The notes under the pieces were generated by a model that did not search any database, was not told where the DNA came from, and saw only the letters and a program-made list of their open reading frames with translations. Shown here in pieces: positions 1 through 10,045 of a stretch of DNA of 64,000 bases. The translations under genes were made by a program, and so were the position numbers. The DNA lies in NCBI GenBank assembly GCA_051954935.1, contig JBQCHG010000029.1:9869-73868 (forward strand), read 5' to 3'. Every line of letters starts with the position of its first letter. Positions within the stretch are counted from its first letter, which is position 1. The DNA comes from 66-474 sp051954935 (GTDB lineage: Bacteria; Pseudomonadota; Gammaproteobacteria; Xanthomonadales; Rhodanobacteraceae).

Positions 1-968
1 TCTTCCGCGCACACGACATCCGCTGGTTCCTCTACAACGGCGGCAATGATTCGGCCGACACCGCGCTGAAGCTTTCGCAGATCGGCAAGACGCTGGGCTA
101 CGACATCCGCTGCATCGGCGTGCCGAAAACCGTTGACAACGACCTCGCCGTGACCGACTGCTGCCCGGGCTTCGGCTCGGTCGCCAAGTACACCGCGGTG
201 TCGGTGCGCGAATGCGCGCTGGACGTGGCCTCGATGGCCGAGTCTTCCACCAAGGTGTTCGTGATGGAAGTGATGGGCCGGCACGCCGGCTGGATCGCCG
301 CTTCGGCGGGGCTGGCAGGCGAACATCGCGAAGACGCACCGCACATCATCCTGTTTCCGGAGATCACCTTCGACGAGGCGAAATTCCTGGAACGCGTGCG
401 CGAGACCGTTGCGCGCGTGGGCTGGTGCGTGGTGGTGGCTTCGGAAGGCATCAGGAATCCCGATGGCAAGTTCCTCTCCGAAAGCGGCACCACCGATGCC
501 TTCGGTCATGCGCAACTGGGCGGCGTAGCCCCGACCCTGGCCAACCTCGTTCGCGAGAAATTGAAATTGAAGGTGCACTGGGCACTGCCCGATTACCTGC
601 AACGCTCCGCGCGTCACATCGCTTCGAAAACCGATGCCGAACAGGCTTGGGCGGTCGGCCAGGCCGCGGTCGAATACGCGCTCAAGGGCATGAATGCGGT
701 GATGCCGGTGATCACCCGTACTTCCGATTCCCCCTACCGCTGGAAGATCGAGCCAGCGAAGCTGGACAGGATCGCCAATCGCGAGAAGAAAGTGCCGCGT
801 TCGTTCTTCAGCAAAGACGGCTACGGCATCTCCACCGCCGCGCGGACATACCTGTCCCCACTGATCCGCGGCGAAGCCCCGCCGCCGTATGGGAGGAACG
901 GGCTGCCGGAATACGTGACGCTTAAGAACGCACCGGTACGCGGGAAGCTACCGGCATTTGCGACCTAG
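1..968 (+). CDS. pfp: Pyrophosphate-dependent 6-phosphofructokinase (N-terminus off the left edge)
   Basis: The enzyme interconverts fructose 6-phosphate and fructose 1,6-bisphosphate using pyrophosphate instead of ATP, in cytoplasmic glycolysis/gluconeogenesis. The frame is open from base 3, so 321 C-terminal residues are visible and the true start lies outside the window. GGNDS (visible residues 13-17) and PKTVDNDL (41-48) are the substrate and catalytic motifs. GGNDS with a Lys in PKT is the pattern of PPi-dependent enzymes, whereas ATP enzymes usually have GGDGS and PGTIDND. The following genes are a proton-pumping and a soluble pyrophosphatase, so three consecutive genes handle PPi. The assignment to the PPi type rests on these motifs only. 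Confidence 0.9.
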   Translation, partial: FRAHDIRWFLYNGGNDSADTALKLSQIGKTLGYDIRCIGVPKTVDNDLAVTDCCPGFGSVAKYTAVSVRECALDVASMAESSTKVFVMEVMGRHAGWIAASAGLAGEHREDAPHIILFPEITFDEAKFLERVRETVARVGWCVVVASEGIRNPDGKFLSESGTTDAFGHAQLGGVAPTLANLVREKLKLKVHWALPDYLQRSARHIASKTDAEQAWAVGQAAVEYALKGMNAVMPVITRTSDSPYRWKIEPAKLDRIANREKKVPRSFFSKDGYGISTAARTYLSPLIRGEAPPPYGRNGLPEYVTLKNAPVRGKLPAFAT

Positions 969-1048
969 CATCCCGCTAGCCAAACCCTCCCCTGCCGCTA
1001 TACTCGGCCGGTTGCCCGTTGCGGGCATTCACGGGAAGGGGTCATACG

Positions 1049-3091
1049 ATGCTGCTGCAAGAGTACGGTTTGTGGATCGCGCTCGGCTGCGCGATCGTCG
1101 CCATCCTGTATGGCGTGTTCTCGGCCGGCTGGATCATGAAGCAGTCCGCCGGCAACGAGCGCATGCGCGAAATCGCGCAGGCGATCCAGGAAGGCGCACG
1201 CGCCTACCTCAACCGGCAGTATTCGACCATCGCGATCGCGGGCGTGGTGCTGTTCCTGCTGATCGGCTTCGGCCTGGCATGGCCGACCGCGGTCGGCTTC
1301 CTGATCGGCGCAATCCTCTCGGGCGCCGCCGGCTACATCGGCATGAACGTGTCGGTGCGAAGCAACGTCCGTACCGCCGAAGCCGCACGCAGCGGACTCG
1401 CCGCGGCACTGAAAGTCTCCTTCCGCGGAGGCGCGATCACCGGGATGCTGGTGGTCGGCCTGGCGTTGCTGGGCGTCGCCGGTTACTACACGGTGCTGAC
1501 GCTCGGCATGCACTACCCGCAGGAACAGGCGCTGCACGCGCTGGTGGGCCTGGCGTTCGGCTCCTCGCTGATCTCGATCTTCGCGCGCCTGGGCGGCGGC
1601 ATCTTCACCACGGGCGCCGACGTCGGCGCGGACCTGGTCGGCAAGGTGGAAGCCGGCATTCCGGAAGACGATCCGCGCAACCCGGCGGTGATCGCCGACA
1701 ACGTCGGCGACAATGTCGGCGACTGCGCCGGCATGGCGGCGGACCTGTTCGAAACCTATGCGGTGACGCTGGTTGCGACCATGCTGCTGGGCAACGTGCT
1801 CCTCACGGATGTCGGCGCCAACGGTGCGCTGTATCCACTGGCACTGGGTGGCGCCTCGATCATCGCCTCGGTGATCGGCACCTTCTTCGTGCGCGCGCGC
1901 CAGGGCGGCAAGATCATGAACGCGCTCTACGCGGGCGTGCTGGTTTCCGCCATTCTCGCCGCGGCCGCGTTCTGGCCGATCACCGCGCAACTGATGGCGG
2001 CCTCGACCTTCGGCGTCGCCAAGTTGTACGGCTCGGCCATCACGGGCCTGGTGCTGACCGCGGTGCTGGTATTCATCACCGAGTACTACACCGCCACCGA
2101 ATACAAGCCGGTGCAGCATGTGGCGAAGGCTTCCACCACCGGTCATGCGACCAACATCATCGCGGGCCTCGGCGTCTCGATGAAGGCGACCGCGGCGCCG
2201 GTGATCGCGATCTGCGCGGCGATCTGGATCTCCTACGACATGGCGGGCCTGTACGGCATCGCCATCGCCGCGACCGCGATGCTGTCCATGACCGGCATGA
2301 TCGTGGCACTGGATGCCTACGGCCCGATCACCGACAACGCCGGCGGCATCGCCGAGATGTCCGACCTGCCGCCGGAAGTGCGCGGCGTGACCGACCCGCT
2401 GGACGCAGTCGGCAACACCACCAAGGCGGTGACCAAGGGCTACGCGATCGGCTCGGCCGCGCTGGCCGCGCTGGTGCTGTTTGCCGACTACACGCACACC
2501 TTGTCGGTCGAACACCCGGGCGTGACGCTGGACTTCTCGCTGTCCAACCACATGGTGATCATCGGCCTGTTCATTGGCGGCCTGATCCCGTTCCTGTTCG
2601 CCGCGATGGCGATGGAAGCGGTGGGCCGCTCGGCCGGCTCCGTGGTCGAGGAGGTGCGCCGCCAGTTCCGCGAGATCGCCGGCATCATGCAGGGCACCAC
2701 GCGCCCGGATTATTCGCGCGCGGTGGACATGCTGACCAAGTCCGCGATCAAGCAGATGATCATCCCGTCATTGCTGCCGGTGGTGGTGCCGATCCTGGTC
2801 GGTTTCATCCTCGGCGCCGAAGCGCTCGGCGGCGTGCTGATCGGTACCATCGTCACCGGGCTGTTCGTCGCGATCTCGATGACCACCGGCGGCGGTGCCT
2901 GGGATAACGCCAAGAAGTACATCGAGGACGGCCACTTCGGCGGCAAGGGCTCGGACGCGCACAAGGCCGCTGTCACCGGCGACACCGTGGGCGACCCGTA
3001 CAAGGACACCGCGGGCCCCGCCGTGAACCCGCTGATCAAGATCATCAACATCGTTGCACTGCTGATCATCCCGCTGCTTGCGTTCCATTGA
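1049..3091 (+). CDS. hppA: K+-independent proton-translocating inorganic pyrophosphatase
   Basis: This 680-residue inner-membrane protein hydrolyses PPi and pumps protons. It consists of repeated hydrophobic helices with the family's acidic motifs: DVGADLVGK begins at residue 191 and is followed by DNVGDNVGDCAGMAADLFE-type residues. GNTTKA at residues 455-460 places Lys at about 459, which is the signature of the K+-independent subclass (Ala there marks K+-dependent enzymes). I chose the ATG at 1049 because GGGAAGGGG lies just upstream. A TTG at 1019 would add ten non-family residues. A strong terminator follows the gene. Confidence 0.95.
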   Translation: MLLQEYGLWIALGCAIVAILYGVFSAGWIMKQSAGNERMREIAQAIQEGARAYLNRQYSTIAIAGVVLFLLIGFGLAWPTAVGFLIGAILSGAAGYIGMNVSVRSNVRTAEAARSGLAAALKVSFRGGAITGMLVVGLALLGVAGYYTVLTLGMHYPQEQALHALVGLAFGSSLISIFARLGGGIFTTGADVGADLVGKVEAGIPEDDPRNPAVIADNVGDNVGDCAGMAADLFETYAVTLVATMLLGNVLLTDVGANGALYPLALGGASIIASVIGTFFVRARQGGKIMNALYAGVLVSAILAAAAFWPITAQLMAASTFGVAKLYGSAITGLVLTAVLVFITEYYTATEYKPVQHVAKASTTGHATNIIAGLGVSMKATAAPVIAICAAIWISYDMAGLYGIAIAATAMLSMTGMIVALDAYGPITDNAGGIAEMSDLPPEVRGVTDPLDAVGNTTKAVTKGYAIGSAALAALVLFADYTHTLSVEHPGVTLDFSLSNHMVIIGLFIGGLIPFLFAAMAMEAVGRSAGSVVEEVRRQFREIAGIMQGTTRPDYSRAVDMLTKSAIKQMIIPSLLPVVVPILVGFILGAEALGGVLIGTIVTGLFVAISMTTGGGAWDNAKKYIEDGHFGGKGSDAHKAAVTGDTVGDPYKDTAGPAVNPLIKIINIVALLIIPLLAFH

Positions 3092-3114
3092 TCACGTCGC
3101 CCGATGCGATTCGA

Positions 3115-3143
3115 GAAGCCCCGCTTTGCGGGGCTTCTTTTTT
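3115..3143 (+). terminator. Rho-independent terminator after hppA
   Basis: A perfect 10-bp stem, GAAGCCCCGC (3115-3124) with GCGGGGCTTC (3128-3137), has a TTT loop and is followed by six T. It lies 24 bases after the hppA stop and separates hppA from ppa. Confidence 0.95.
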
Positions 3144-3211
3144 GCTCCCGGGGCAGGTTGCTTTAAAATGGCGGGTTTCGCGCGACGCGCGCACCGCCTG
3201 CAGGAACTTCC

Positions 3212-3760
3212 ATGGGTCTCGATCTGGTCAGCACCGGCCGCAACGTGCCGGAAGAAATCAATGTCGTCATCGAGATTCCGAAAGACGCGGAACCGGTCAA
3301 GTACGAGGTGGACAAGGAATCCGGCGCGATGTTCGTGGATCGCGTGCTGTCCACGCCGATGCGCTACCCGTGCAATTACGGCTACATCCCGCACACGCTC
3401 TCGGGTGACGGCGATCCGGCCGACGTGCTGGTGATGATCCCGCTGCCACTGATCCCCGGCGCGGTGATCCGCTGCCGGCCGGTCGGCGTGCTCAACATGA
3501 CCGACGAGAGCGGCGAGGACACCAAGATCGTGGCGGTGCCGATCGAGAAGGTGTTCGCCGGCTATGCACACATCAAGGACATCGGCGACCTGCCCACCCA
3601 CTGGCGCGAGCGCATCGCGCACTTCTTCGAACATTACAAGGATCTGGACAAGGGCAAGTGGGTGAAGATCTCCGGCTGGGGTGGCATCGACGACGCGCGC
3701 AGGGAAATCCGCGAGTCCGTCGAACGCTATAGCCGCGCGCCGGAGAAGCCGAACTTCTAG
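3212..3760 (+). CDS. ppa: Soluble inorganic pyrophosphatase, family I
   Basis: This 182-residue cytoplasmic enzyme hydrolyses PPi to two phosphates. The family I active-site signature DGDPADVLV is at residues 66-74, with Asp66, Asp68 and Asp71 matching the metal-binding Asp65/67/70 of the E. coli enzyme. CNYGYIP lies just before it. It follows the H+-PPase behind a terminator, so it probably has its own promoter. Its irreversible reaction competes for PPi with the two genes upstream, so the cell must balance these activities. Confidence 0.97.
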   Translation: MGLDLVSTGRNVPEEINVVIEIPKDAEPVKYEVDKESGAMFVDRVLSTPMRYPCNYGYIPHTLSGDGDPADVLVMIPLPLIPGAVIRCRPVGVLNMTDESGEDTKIVAVPIEKVFAGYAHIKDIGDLPTHWRERIAHFFEHYKDLDKGKWVKISGWGGIDDARREIRESVERYSRAPEKPNF

Positions 3761-3794
3761 GGACTTCCGCAGCGCACAGTTATCCAGCGCACAA

Positions 3795-5387
3795 TTACTG
3801 TGGATGCGCGGCGAGCACATCCCCCGCCCGCCACACGCCGATGCGCTTGCTGCCGCTGAGGAAATAAGGCCAACTCCAGGCCGGCCGTACGCCGCCCGGC
3901 TCGCCGCTCTTGTCGCTCGCGACCAGCAATCCGTCCGGATGCGCGCGGCACCACTCGATCACCTGCGCACGCGTGATCACCGGCAACGGCTGGTGCAGCC
4001 GCCCGGTGTAACCGAACAGCCCGTTGTGCCACTCGATGTGCGTGATCGGGATGCGATCGCGCATGGCCGCGGCAATGAATTCCGCTTCGGGACGAACGTC
4101 CAGCGCGGGCTGCAGCGCCAGCGCGCCGGCGAGCAGCGACACTGAAGCCAGCGCGGTCGCTGCCAAGCCCAACGAGCGGGCATCGAAACCCCAGGCGCGC
4201 CACGTTCCGATCGCGATCACGAACGGAACCAGCGCGAACAGCATCAGCAACGGTTGCGGCGCGTAGCCGTAGCTGCGCGCGGCCCACCACGGCAGATAGA
4301 GCAATCCGGCCGTGACCAGCAATGCGAGCAATGCATACAGCGCCGGTCGCAACCGCGCACCCGCCTGCTGCAACAGCCACGCACCGCTCAGCACCCAGGC
4401 CGGCAACAGCGGCGCGAGATAATGGATCTGCTTGCCGCTGATCGCGCAGAACGCAAAGAGCGGTGGCAGCCACCAGCACGCCAGGAACAGCCCGATGCGC
4501 CCACGCGGCAGTTGGCGCCACGCGGCGACCGGCGCGCGCAACGTCAGCACCCATGGCACCAGCAGCACGGGGATCAGCGGGAAGTACCACCAGAACGGGC
4601 GACGATGCGCGAAGCTCTCGTGCAGGCGGCCGGTGACCTTAGCGATCAGCGGCTGCCAGTAGGTCGGACCGCCGTACAACGCCGCCGGCAGCAACCAGCA
4701 CAGTGCGATCGCAATGCCGATCAGGATTCCCGCAAGCAACGACAGGTACCAGCGCGCCGGGGCTTCCCGTGCGCTGCGGCTCCACAGGGGCGCAAACAGC
4801 GCGGCGCCGGCGATGTGCAACAGCACAACCGGCCCTTTGGCGAGAATGCCCAGACCCAGCATCAGGCCCAGCCAGCCGATGCCCCGCGCGTAGCGGCGCT
4901 CATCGAGATCGAGCAGTGCATGCAGCGCGCCCAGCACGCACGCCGCCAGCAGCAGGTCGAACATGATCGCGGTGGCGAACAGCGCGAATCCCGTGCAACC
5001 GGCCAGCAGCCACATCGCGGCATTCGCGCCGCGCGTGTCCAGCTGCAATCGCACCGCCAGCCGGCGCAGCGTCAGCAGCATGATCAGCGCAATGATCAGC
5101 GCTTCCACGCGAGCCACCCAGGTGTGCACGCCGACCAGCTTCCAGCCACCGGCAATCAGCCAGAACAGTAGCGGTGACTTGTCCGAATACCAGGCACCAT
5201 TGACGGTGGGCACCAGCCACTGCCCGGAGTTGAGCATCTCCCAGGCGGCGGTGAGATAGCGCGTTTCGTCGATCGGGATCGGCGGGAACAGGAGCGCCAG
5301 CGGCAGCAACAGCGCAAACCACACCGCCAGCCAGGGCCATTCGATGCTGCGCGACGTGGGCAATATATTCGAAGCGGGATCGTTCAT
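3795..5387 (-). CDS. GT39/ArnT-like membrane glycosyltransferase
   Basis: This 530-residue polytopic inner-membrane protein resembles the PMT/ArnT superfamily, which uses polyprenyl-phosphate sugars to modify lipid A, proteins or glycans on the periplasmic side. An Asp-Glu pair in the first periplasmic loop (PIPIDETRYLTAAWEM, about residues 40-55) is the catalytic signature, and SDKSPLLFW follows as in ArnT relatives. About eleven hydrophobic segments follow. The ATG at 5387 is preferred; a TTG at 5411 in the same frame is possible, and neither has a clear ribosome site. The exact donor and acceptor cannot be told from sequence. Confidence 0.8.
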   Translation of the reverse strand: MNDPASNILPTSRSIEWPWLAVWFALLLPLALLFPPIPIDETRYLTAAWEMLNSGQWLVPTVNGAWYSDKSPLLFWLIAGGWKLVGVHTWVARVEALIIALIMLLTLRRLAVRLQLDTRGANAAMWLLAGCTGFALFATAIMFDLLLAACVLGALHALLDLDERRYARGIGWLGLMLGLGILAKGPVVLLHIAGAALFAPLWSRSAREAPARWYLSLLAGILIGIAIALCWLLPAALYGGPTYWQPLIAKVTGRLHESFAHRRPFWWYFPLIPVLLVPWVLTLRAPVAAWRQLPRGRIGLFLACWWLPPLFAFCAISGKQIHYLAPLLPAWVLSGAWLLQQAGARLRPALYALLALLVTAGLLYLPWWAARSYGYAPQPLLMLFALVPFVIAIGTWRAWGFDARSLGLAATALASVSLLAGALALQPALDVRPEAEFIAAAMRDRIPITHIEWHNGLFGYTGRLHQPLPVITRAQVIEWCRAHPDGLLVASDKSGEPGGVRPAWSWPYFLSGSKRIGVWRAGDVLAAHPQ

Positions 5388-5459
5388 CGCGCGCAGGATA
5401 GCGGAACCCAAAACGAAATCGCCGACCTTGCGGCCGGCGATTCATGCCCTTGCGATGGA

Positions 5460-6056
5460 TCAGTGGCGCCTGCCGCCGTTGCGCCCGCGGCCGGGTTCGG
5501 CCGGCTCGCCCTTCTTGCCGAAGTCCTCCATCAGGGTCTTCATGTCCTCGGCGTGTTCTTCTTCCTGCGCCAGCACCTCTTCCAGCAGGCGCTTGGTGGT
5601 GGTGTCGCGATCGCCGACGTAGTTGATGATTTCGCGATAGCTGTCGATCGCGATGCGCTCGGCCACCAGGTTCTCCTCGATCATCGAGGCGAGGTCGCCG
5701 GGCACCACGAACTCGGCGTGACTGCGCGTGGACAAACCATCGGGCGAGAAATTCGGCGTACCGTCCAGTTGCGTGATCCGCTCGGCGATCCGGTCGGCGT
5801 GGGCCTGTTCCTCGTTGGCGTGCTCCAGGAATTCCGCCGCCACGCTCTTGGCATTGATGCCCGACGCCAGGAAGTAATGCGCCTTGTAGCGCAGCACGCA
5901 GACGAGCTCGGTCGCCAGCGCCTCGTTCAGCAGCTTCAGTACGGTCTCGCGATCCAGCGTGTAACTTTCGGTGACCGCGCCGCGCCGGATATGCTCGCGC
6001 GCGCGGTCGCGGATGGTCTGGATGTCGGTGAGGAACGGTTGGGATTTGGCGGCCAT
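5460..6056 (-). CDS. Bacterioferritin/Dps-like ferritin-fold protein with basic C-terminal tail
   Basis: This is a 198-residue four-helix ferritin-like protein, probably storing or oxidising iron. All six di-iron ligands of the bacterioferritin pattern are visible: Glu in EALATELV, Glu-x-x-His in NEEQAH, Glu in ENLVAE, and Glu-x-x-His in QEEEHAED. The ATG at 6056 is chosen because AAAGGAGT precedes it. After the last helix the chain ends in a Gly/Arg-rich stretch (GRGRNGGRRH) not expected in ordinary bacterioferritin, which may bind nucleic acid. I cannot say whether it forms a 24-mer or a 12-mer. Confidence 0.85.
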   Translation of the reverse strand: MAAKSQPFLTDIQTIRDRAREHIRRGAVTESYTLDRETVLKLLNEALATELVCVLRYKAHYFLASGINAKSVAAEFLEHANEEQAHADRIAERITQLDGTPNFSPDGLSTRSHAEFVVPGDLASMIEENLVAERIAIDSYREIINYVGDRDTTTKRLLEEVLAQEEEHAEDMKTLMEDFGKKGEPAEPGRGRNGGRRH

Positions 6057-6165
6057 TTCCGGACTCCTTTCGTTTGGTGCCAGCCTTGGGTCAGTGGCCA
6101 GTCTACGGCCACGCATGCGATTGATTCCAACACATCCTTTTAATCAAACCGATCGATGCAGGCTA

Positions 6166-8043
<1,878 letters not shown>

Positions 8044-8072
8044 GACGCGCTCCGTCGCGTAGACGATAGACG

Positions 8073-8078
8073 ATTATA
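8073..8078 (-). promoter_or_regulatory. Candidate -10 box for thiC
   Basis: On the minus strand this reads TATAAT, 30 bases before the thiC ATG. No good TTGACA-like box is spaced 16-18 bp upstream, so the promoter may depend on an activator or an extended context. The implied leader is only about 20 bases. Confidence 0.45.
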
Positions 8079-8210
8079 GAGTGCGGCTTCGCTTGTAGGA
8101 GCCGCTCGGCGAAAACCCCGTCCGCGAAAGCTCAAGGACGTCGTCCGTGTAAAGAGTTCCGTGGTCGCGCGCAGAGCCTGACCCGGGATATGTCTCTCCG
8201 GGATGCGTTC

Positions 8211-8861
8211 CTACCTACGCTTGGTATAAGCACGCAAAAACATCTCCACCGCCGCTTCCGCGGTGGCGATCACTTCGCGCTCGAAGGTGTCCTGGCAGCC
8301 GACGCAGCCGAACAGGCGCATCGCATGCAGGTCGCCTTTCAGCAGAGCGAGGAACTGGCCGGCCGCGCGGCCCGGATCACCGATCTCCAGTTCGCCGCGC
8401 TGCGAGGCCACGACAAGGAAGCGCTCCATCTTGGCGCGTACGCGCGCCGGGCCTTCCTCCCACAGCAGTTGGCCGAGTCGCGGATTGCCCTGCCGGCAAT
8501 CGCCCAGGATCGCGCGCCAGGTGCCGATCGCGGCCGGATCGGTGACCGCACGCGCGTGCGCGTGCGCGATCGCCAGAAGCCGTTCGCGCAAGGAACCGGC
8601 CGAAGTCTCGAAGATGCTGTCGGGGAGCGCCTGCCGGCAGGATTCACGCAAGGATTCGCGAAACAGAGAGTCCTTGTCGCCGAAATGGCTGTACACGGTG
8701 AGTTTGGAAACACCCGCTTCGGCAGCAACCGCATCCATGCTGGTGCCTTCATAGCCGTGCTGCGGGAACAGGCGCTTGGCCGCGTCCAGGATGGCGGCGC
8801 GCTTCTCCATGTCCTTGGGCCGGCCAGGGCCGGTCGTCGTGCGGGCGGTGACGGCGGTCAT
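8211..8861 (-). CDS. TetR/AcrR-family transcriptional regulator
   Basis: This 216-residue DNA-binding protein has a classic TetR N-terminal domain: RAAILDAAKRLF, then the helix-turn-helix around AVAAEAGVSKLTVYSHFGDKD (about residues 38-58). The C-terminal domain ends with a CVGC pair. The ATG at 8861 gives the usual TetR N-terminus. A GTG at 8936 would add 25 residues but sits almost on the predicted transcription start. It is transcribed away from the pcm-like/tolC pair, so control of efflux or envelope genes is plausible but unproven. The ligand is unknown. Confidence 0.9.
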   Translation of the reverse strand: MTAVTARTTTGPGRPKDMEKRAAILDAAKRLFPQHGYEGTSMDAVAAEAGVSKLTVYSHFGDKDSLFRESLRESCRQALPDSIFETSAGSLRERLLAIAHAHARAVTDPAAIGTWRAILGDCRQGNPRLGQLLWEEGPARVRAKMERFLVVASQRGELEIGDPGRAAGQFLALLKGDLHAMRLFGCVGCQDTFEREVIATAEAAVEMFLRAYTKRR

Positions 8862-9329
8862 ATCAATAAAATCGCTCTGGAGGTCTGGCGTGAGTCGAGC
8901 GGCATGAAGGGCTTTCCCGCGTGTCCGCTTCAACACACACCTATAATTATACGGCCAAGTTCATATTTCCCAAGGTCGGAATCCCGTGCGTTTTGCGATC
9001 TGCGTCGGATCGCAGATCGGGCGCGGGTTCGGGTGAGGCAGGGTGCCGATCGGAAAACGCGCCAGGGATGGCTGCTTGCCTGCCATCTTGCGATGGGCGA
9101 TGTCCGCCCGGACGCCCTCCCGACGTCCGCGGACAATGCACGACACGCGCAACGATGGTGCACACGTCGTGGCACGGGCTTTGCTGAAAGCACACGCGGA
9201 CGCCCATGACCAACGTCACGCACGCGCGGTGACTTCCGGCACTTAATGGCAGTGGCGCGCGCGGCGGAGCCTAGGCACGGCTCGCGCTGTTATGCTTTTA
9301 CGTCTTTTTCCGATCACATTCGCACAACC
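8862..9329. other. Intergenic region between the TetR gene and the pcm-like gene
   Basis: These 468 bases hold the TetR promoter and palindrome near 8942-8973. The remainder is GC-rich sequence in which I see no conserved protein, terminator or RNA gene. Short open frames on both strands look like chance frames. The promoter of the pcm-like gene must lie in the right half, but no clear -35/-10 pair stands out. Confidence 0.6.
8942..8973 (-). promoter_or_regulatory. Candidate TetR-gene promoter with a palindromic -10 region
   Basis: Read on the minus strand, TTGGGA (8973-8968) lies 16 bp from a perfect TATAAT (8951-8946). The -10 box is part of the 10-bp perfect palindrome TATAATTATA (8942-8951), a possible autoregulatory operator. 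The predicted start near 8940 leaves a leader of about 80 bases before the ATG at 8861. Confidence 0.5.
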
Positions 9330-10004
9330 ATGGCCAAGTTCTCTCAAGCAATGGACCTCACCCGCGCGCGCCGCAACATGGTCGAGAATCAGGTGCGCCC
9401 GTGGGAGGTGCTGGACGCGCGCGTGCTCGAGGTGCTCACCGAGCTGCCGCGCGAATCGTTCGTGTTGCCGGCCTACCACGCACTGGCGTACGCGGACCTG
9501 GCATTGCCCCTCGCACATGGCGAGGTGATGACGAAGCCGATCGTCGAGGGTCGCATCCTGCAGGCGCTGGATATCCAGCCCAATGATGAGGTGCTGGAGA
9601 TCGGCACCGGCTCCGGCTACCTCACCGCATGCATGGCCAGACTCGGCAGGCACGTGGTCAGCGTTGAGCGGCACGTGGACTTCGTGGAGACTGCGCGCGC
9701 GCGGCTGGGCAATGCCGGCATCGGTAACGTCGAGCTCTGCCAGGCGGATGCGCTGCGCGATTTCGATCCCGGCCGCACGTTCGACGCGATCGCGGTGACG
9801 GGTGCGGTGGCGGAAATTCCTCAGCGTTTCCGCGACTGGCTGAAAGTCGGCGGCCGCCTGTTCGTGGTGGTCGGCGTGGAGCCGGCCATGCGCGCGCTGC
9901 TGCTGCACCGCGAAGCCGACGGAGCCCTCAGCGAGGAGCGGCTGTTCGAAACCGATCTTCCGTATCTCGCCGGCGCCGAGCCGGTTCGGGAATTCAATCT
10001 GTAA
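9330..10004 (+). CDS. Protein-L-isoaspartate O-methyltransferase-like protein
   Basis: This 224-residue SAM-dependent methyltransferase belongs to the Pcm family, which repairs isoaspartyl residues in damaged proteins. It has RRNMVENQVRP near the N-terminus, the SAM-binding motif VLEIGTGSGYLTA at about residues 88-100, and the post-motif VSVERH. In xanthomonads a Pcm-like gene precedes tolC, as here, which may mean a role other than housekeeping repair. The ATG at 9330 gives the family start, although no Shine-Dalgarno sequence is evident. TolC follows after 41 bases, probably in one transcript. Confidence 0.88.
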   Translation: MAKFSQAMDLTRARRNMVENQVRPWEVLDARVLEVLTELPRESFVLPAYHALAYADLALPLAHGEVMTKPIVEGRILQALDIQPNDEVLEIGTGSGYLTACMARLGRHVVSVERHVDFVETARARLGNAGIGNVELCQADALRDFDPGRTFDAIAVTGAVAEIPQRFRDWLKVGGRLFVVVGVEPAMRALLLHREADGALSEERLFETDLPYLAGAEPVREFNL

Positions 10005-10045
10005 CCGTTGCGAACCCGGCGTTGCGACGCCGACAAGGAATTTGC

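Noticed and set aside
1019..1048. TTG start that would lengthen hppA by ten residues
   Set aside because: The ATG at 1049 has a strong ribosome site and gives the family's normal N-terminus.
998..2551. Long antisense frame across hppA, with similar ones across thiC, groEL, accC, polA, uvrD and the S9 gene
   Set aside because: These are His/Arg/Gln-rich shadow frames, common in high-GC DNA, lying on the opposite strand of clearly conserved genes.
8211..8235. TACGCTTGGTATAAGCAC resembles part of a thiamine riboswitch near thiC
   Set aside because: It encodes the last residues of the TetR protein, lies upstream of the inferred thiC start site and lacks the other conserved riboswitch segments.
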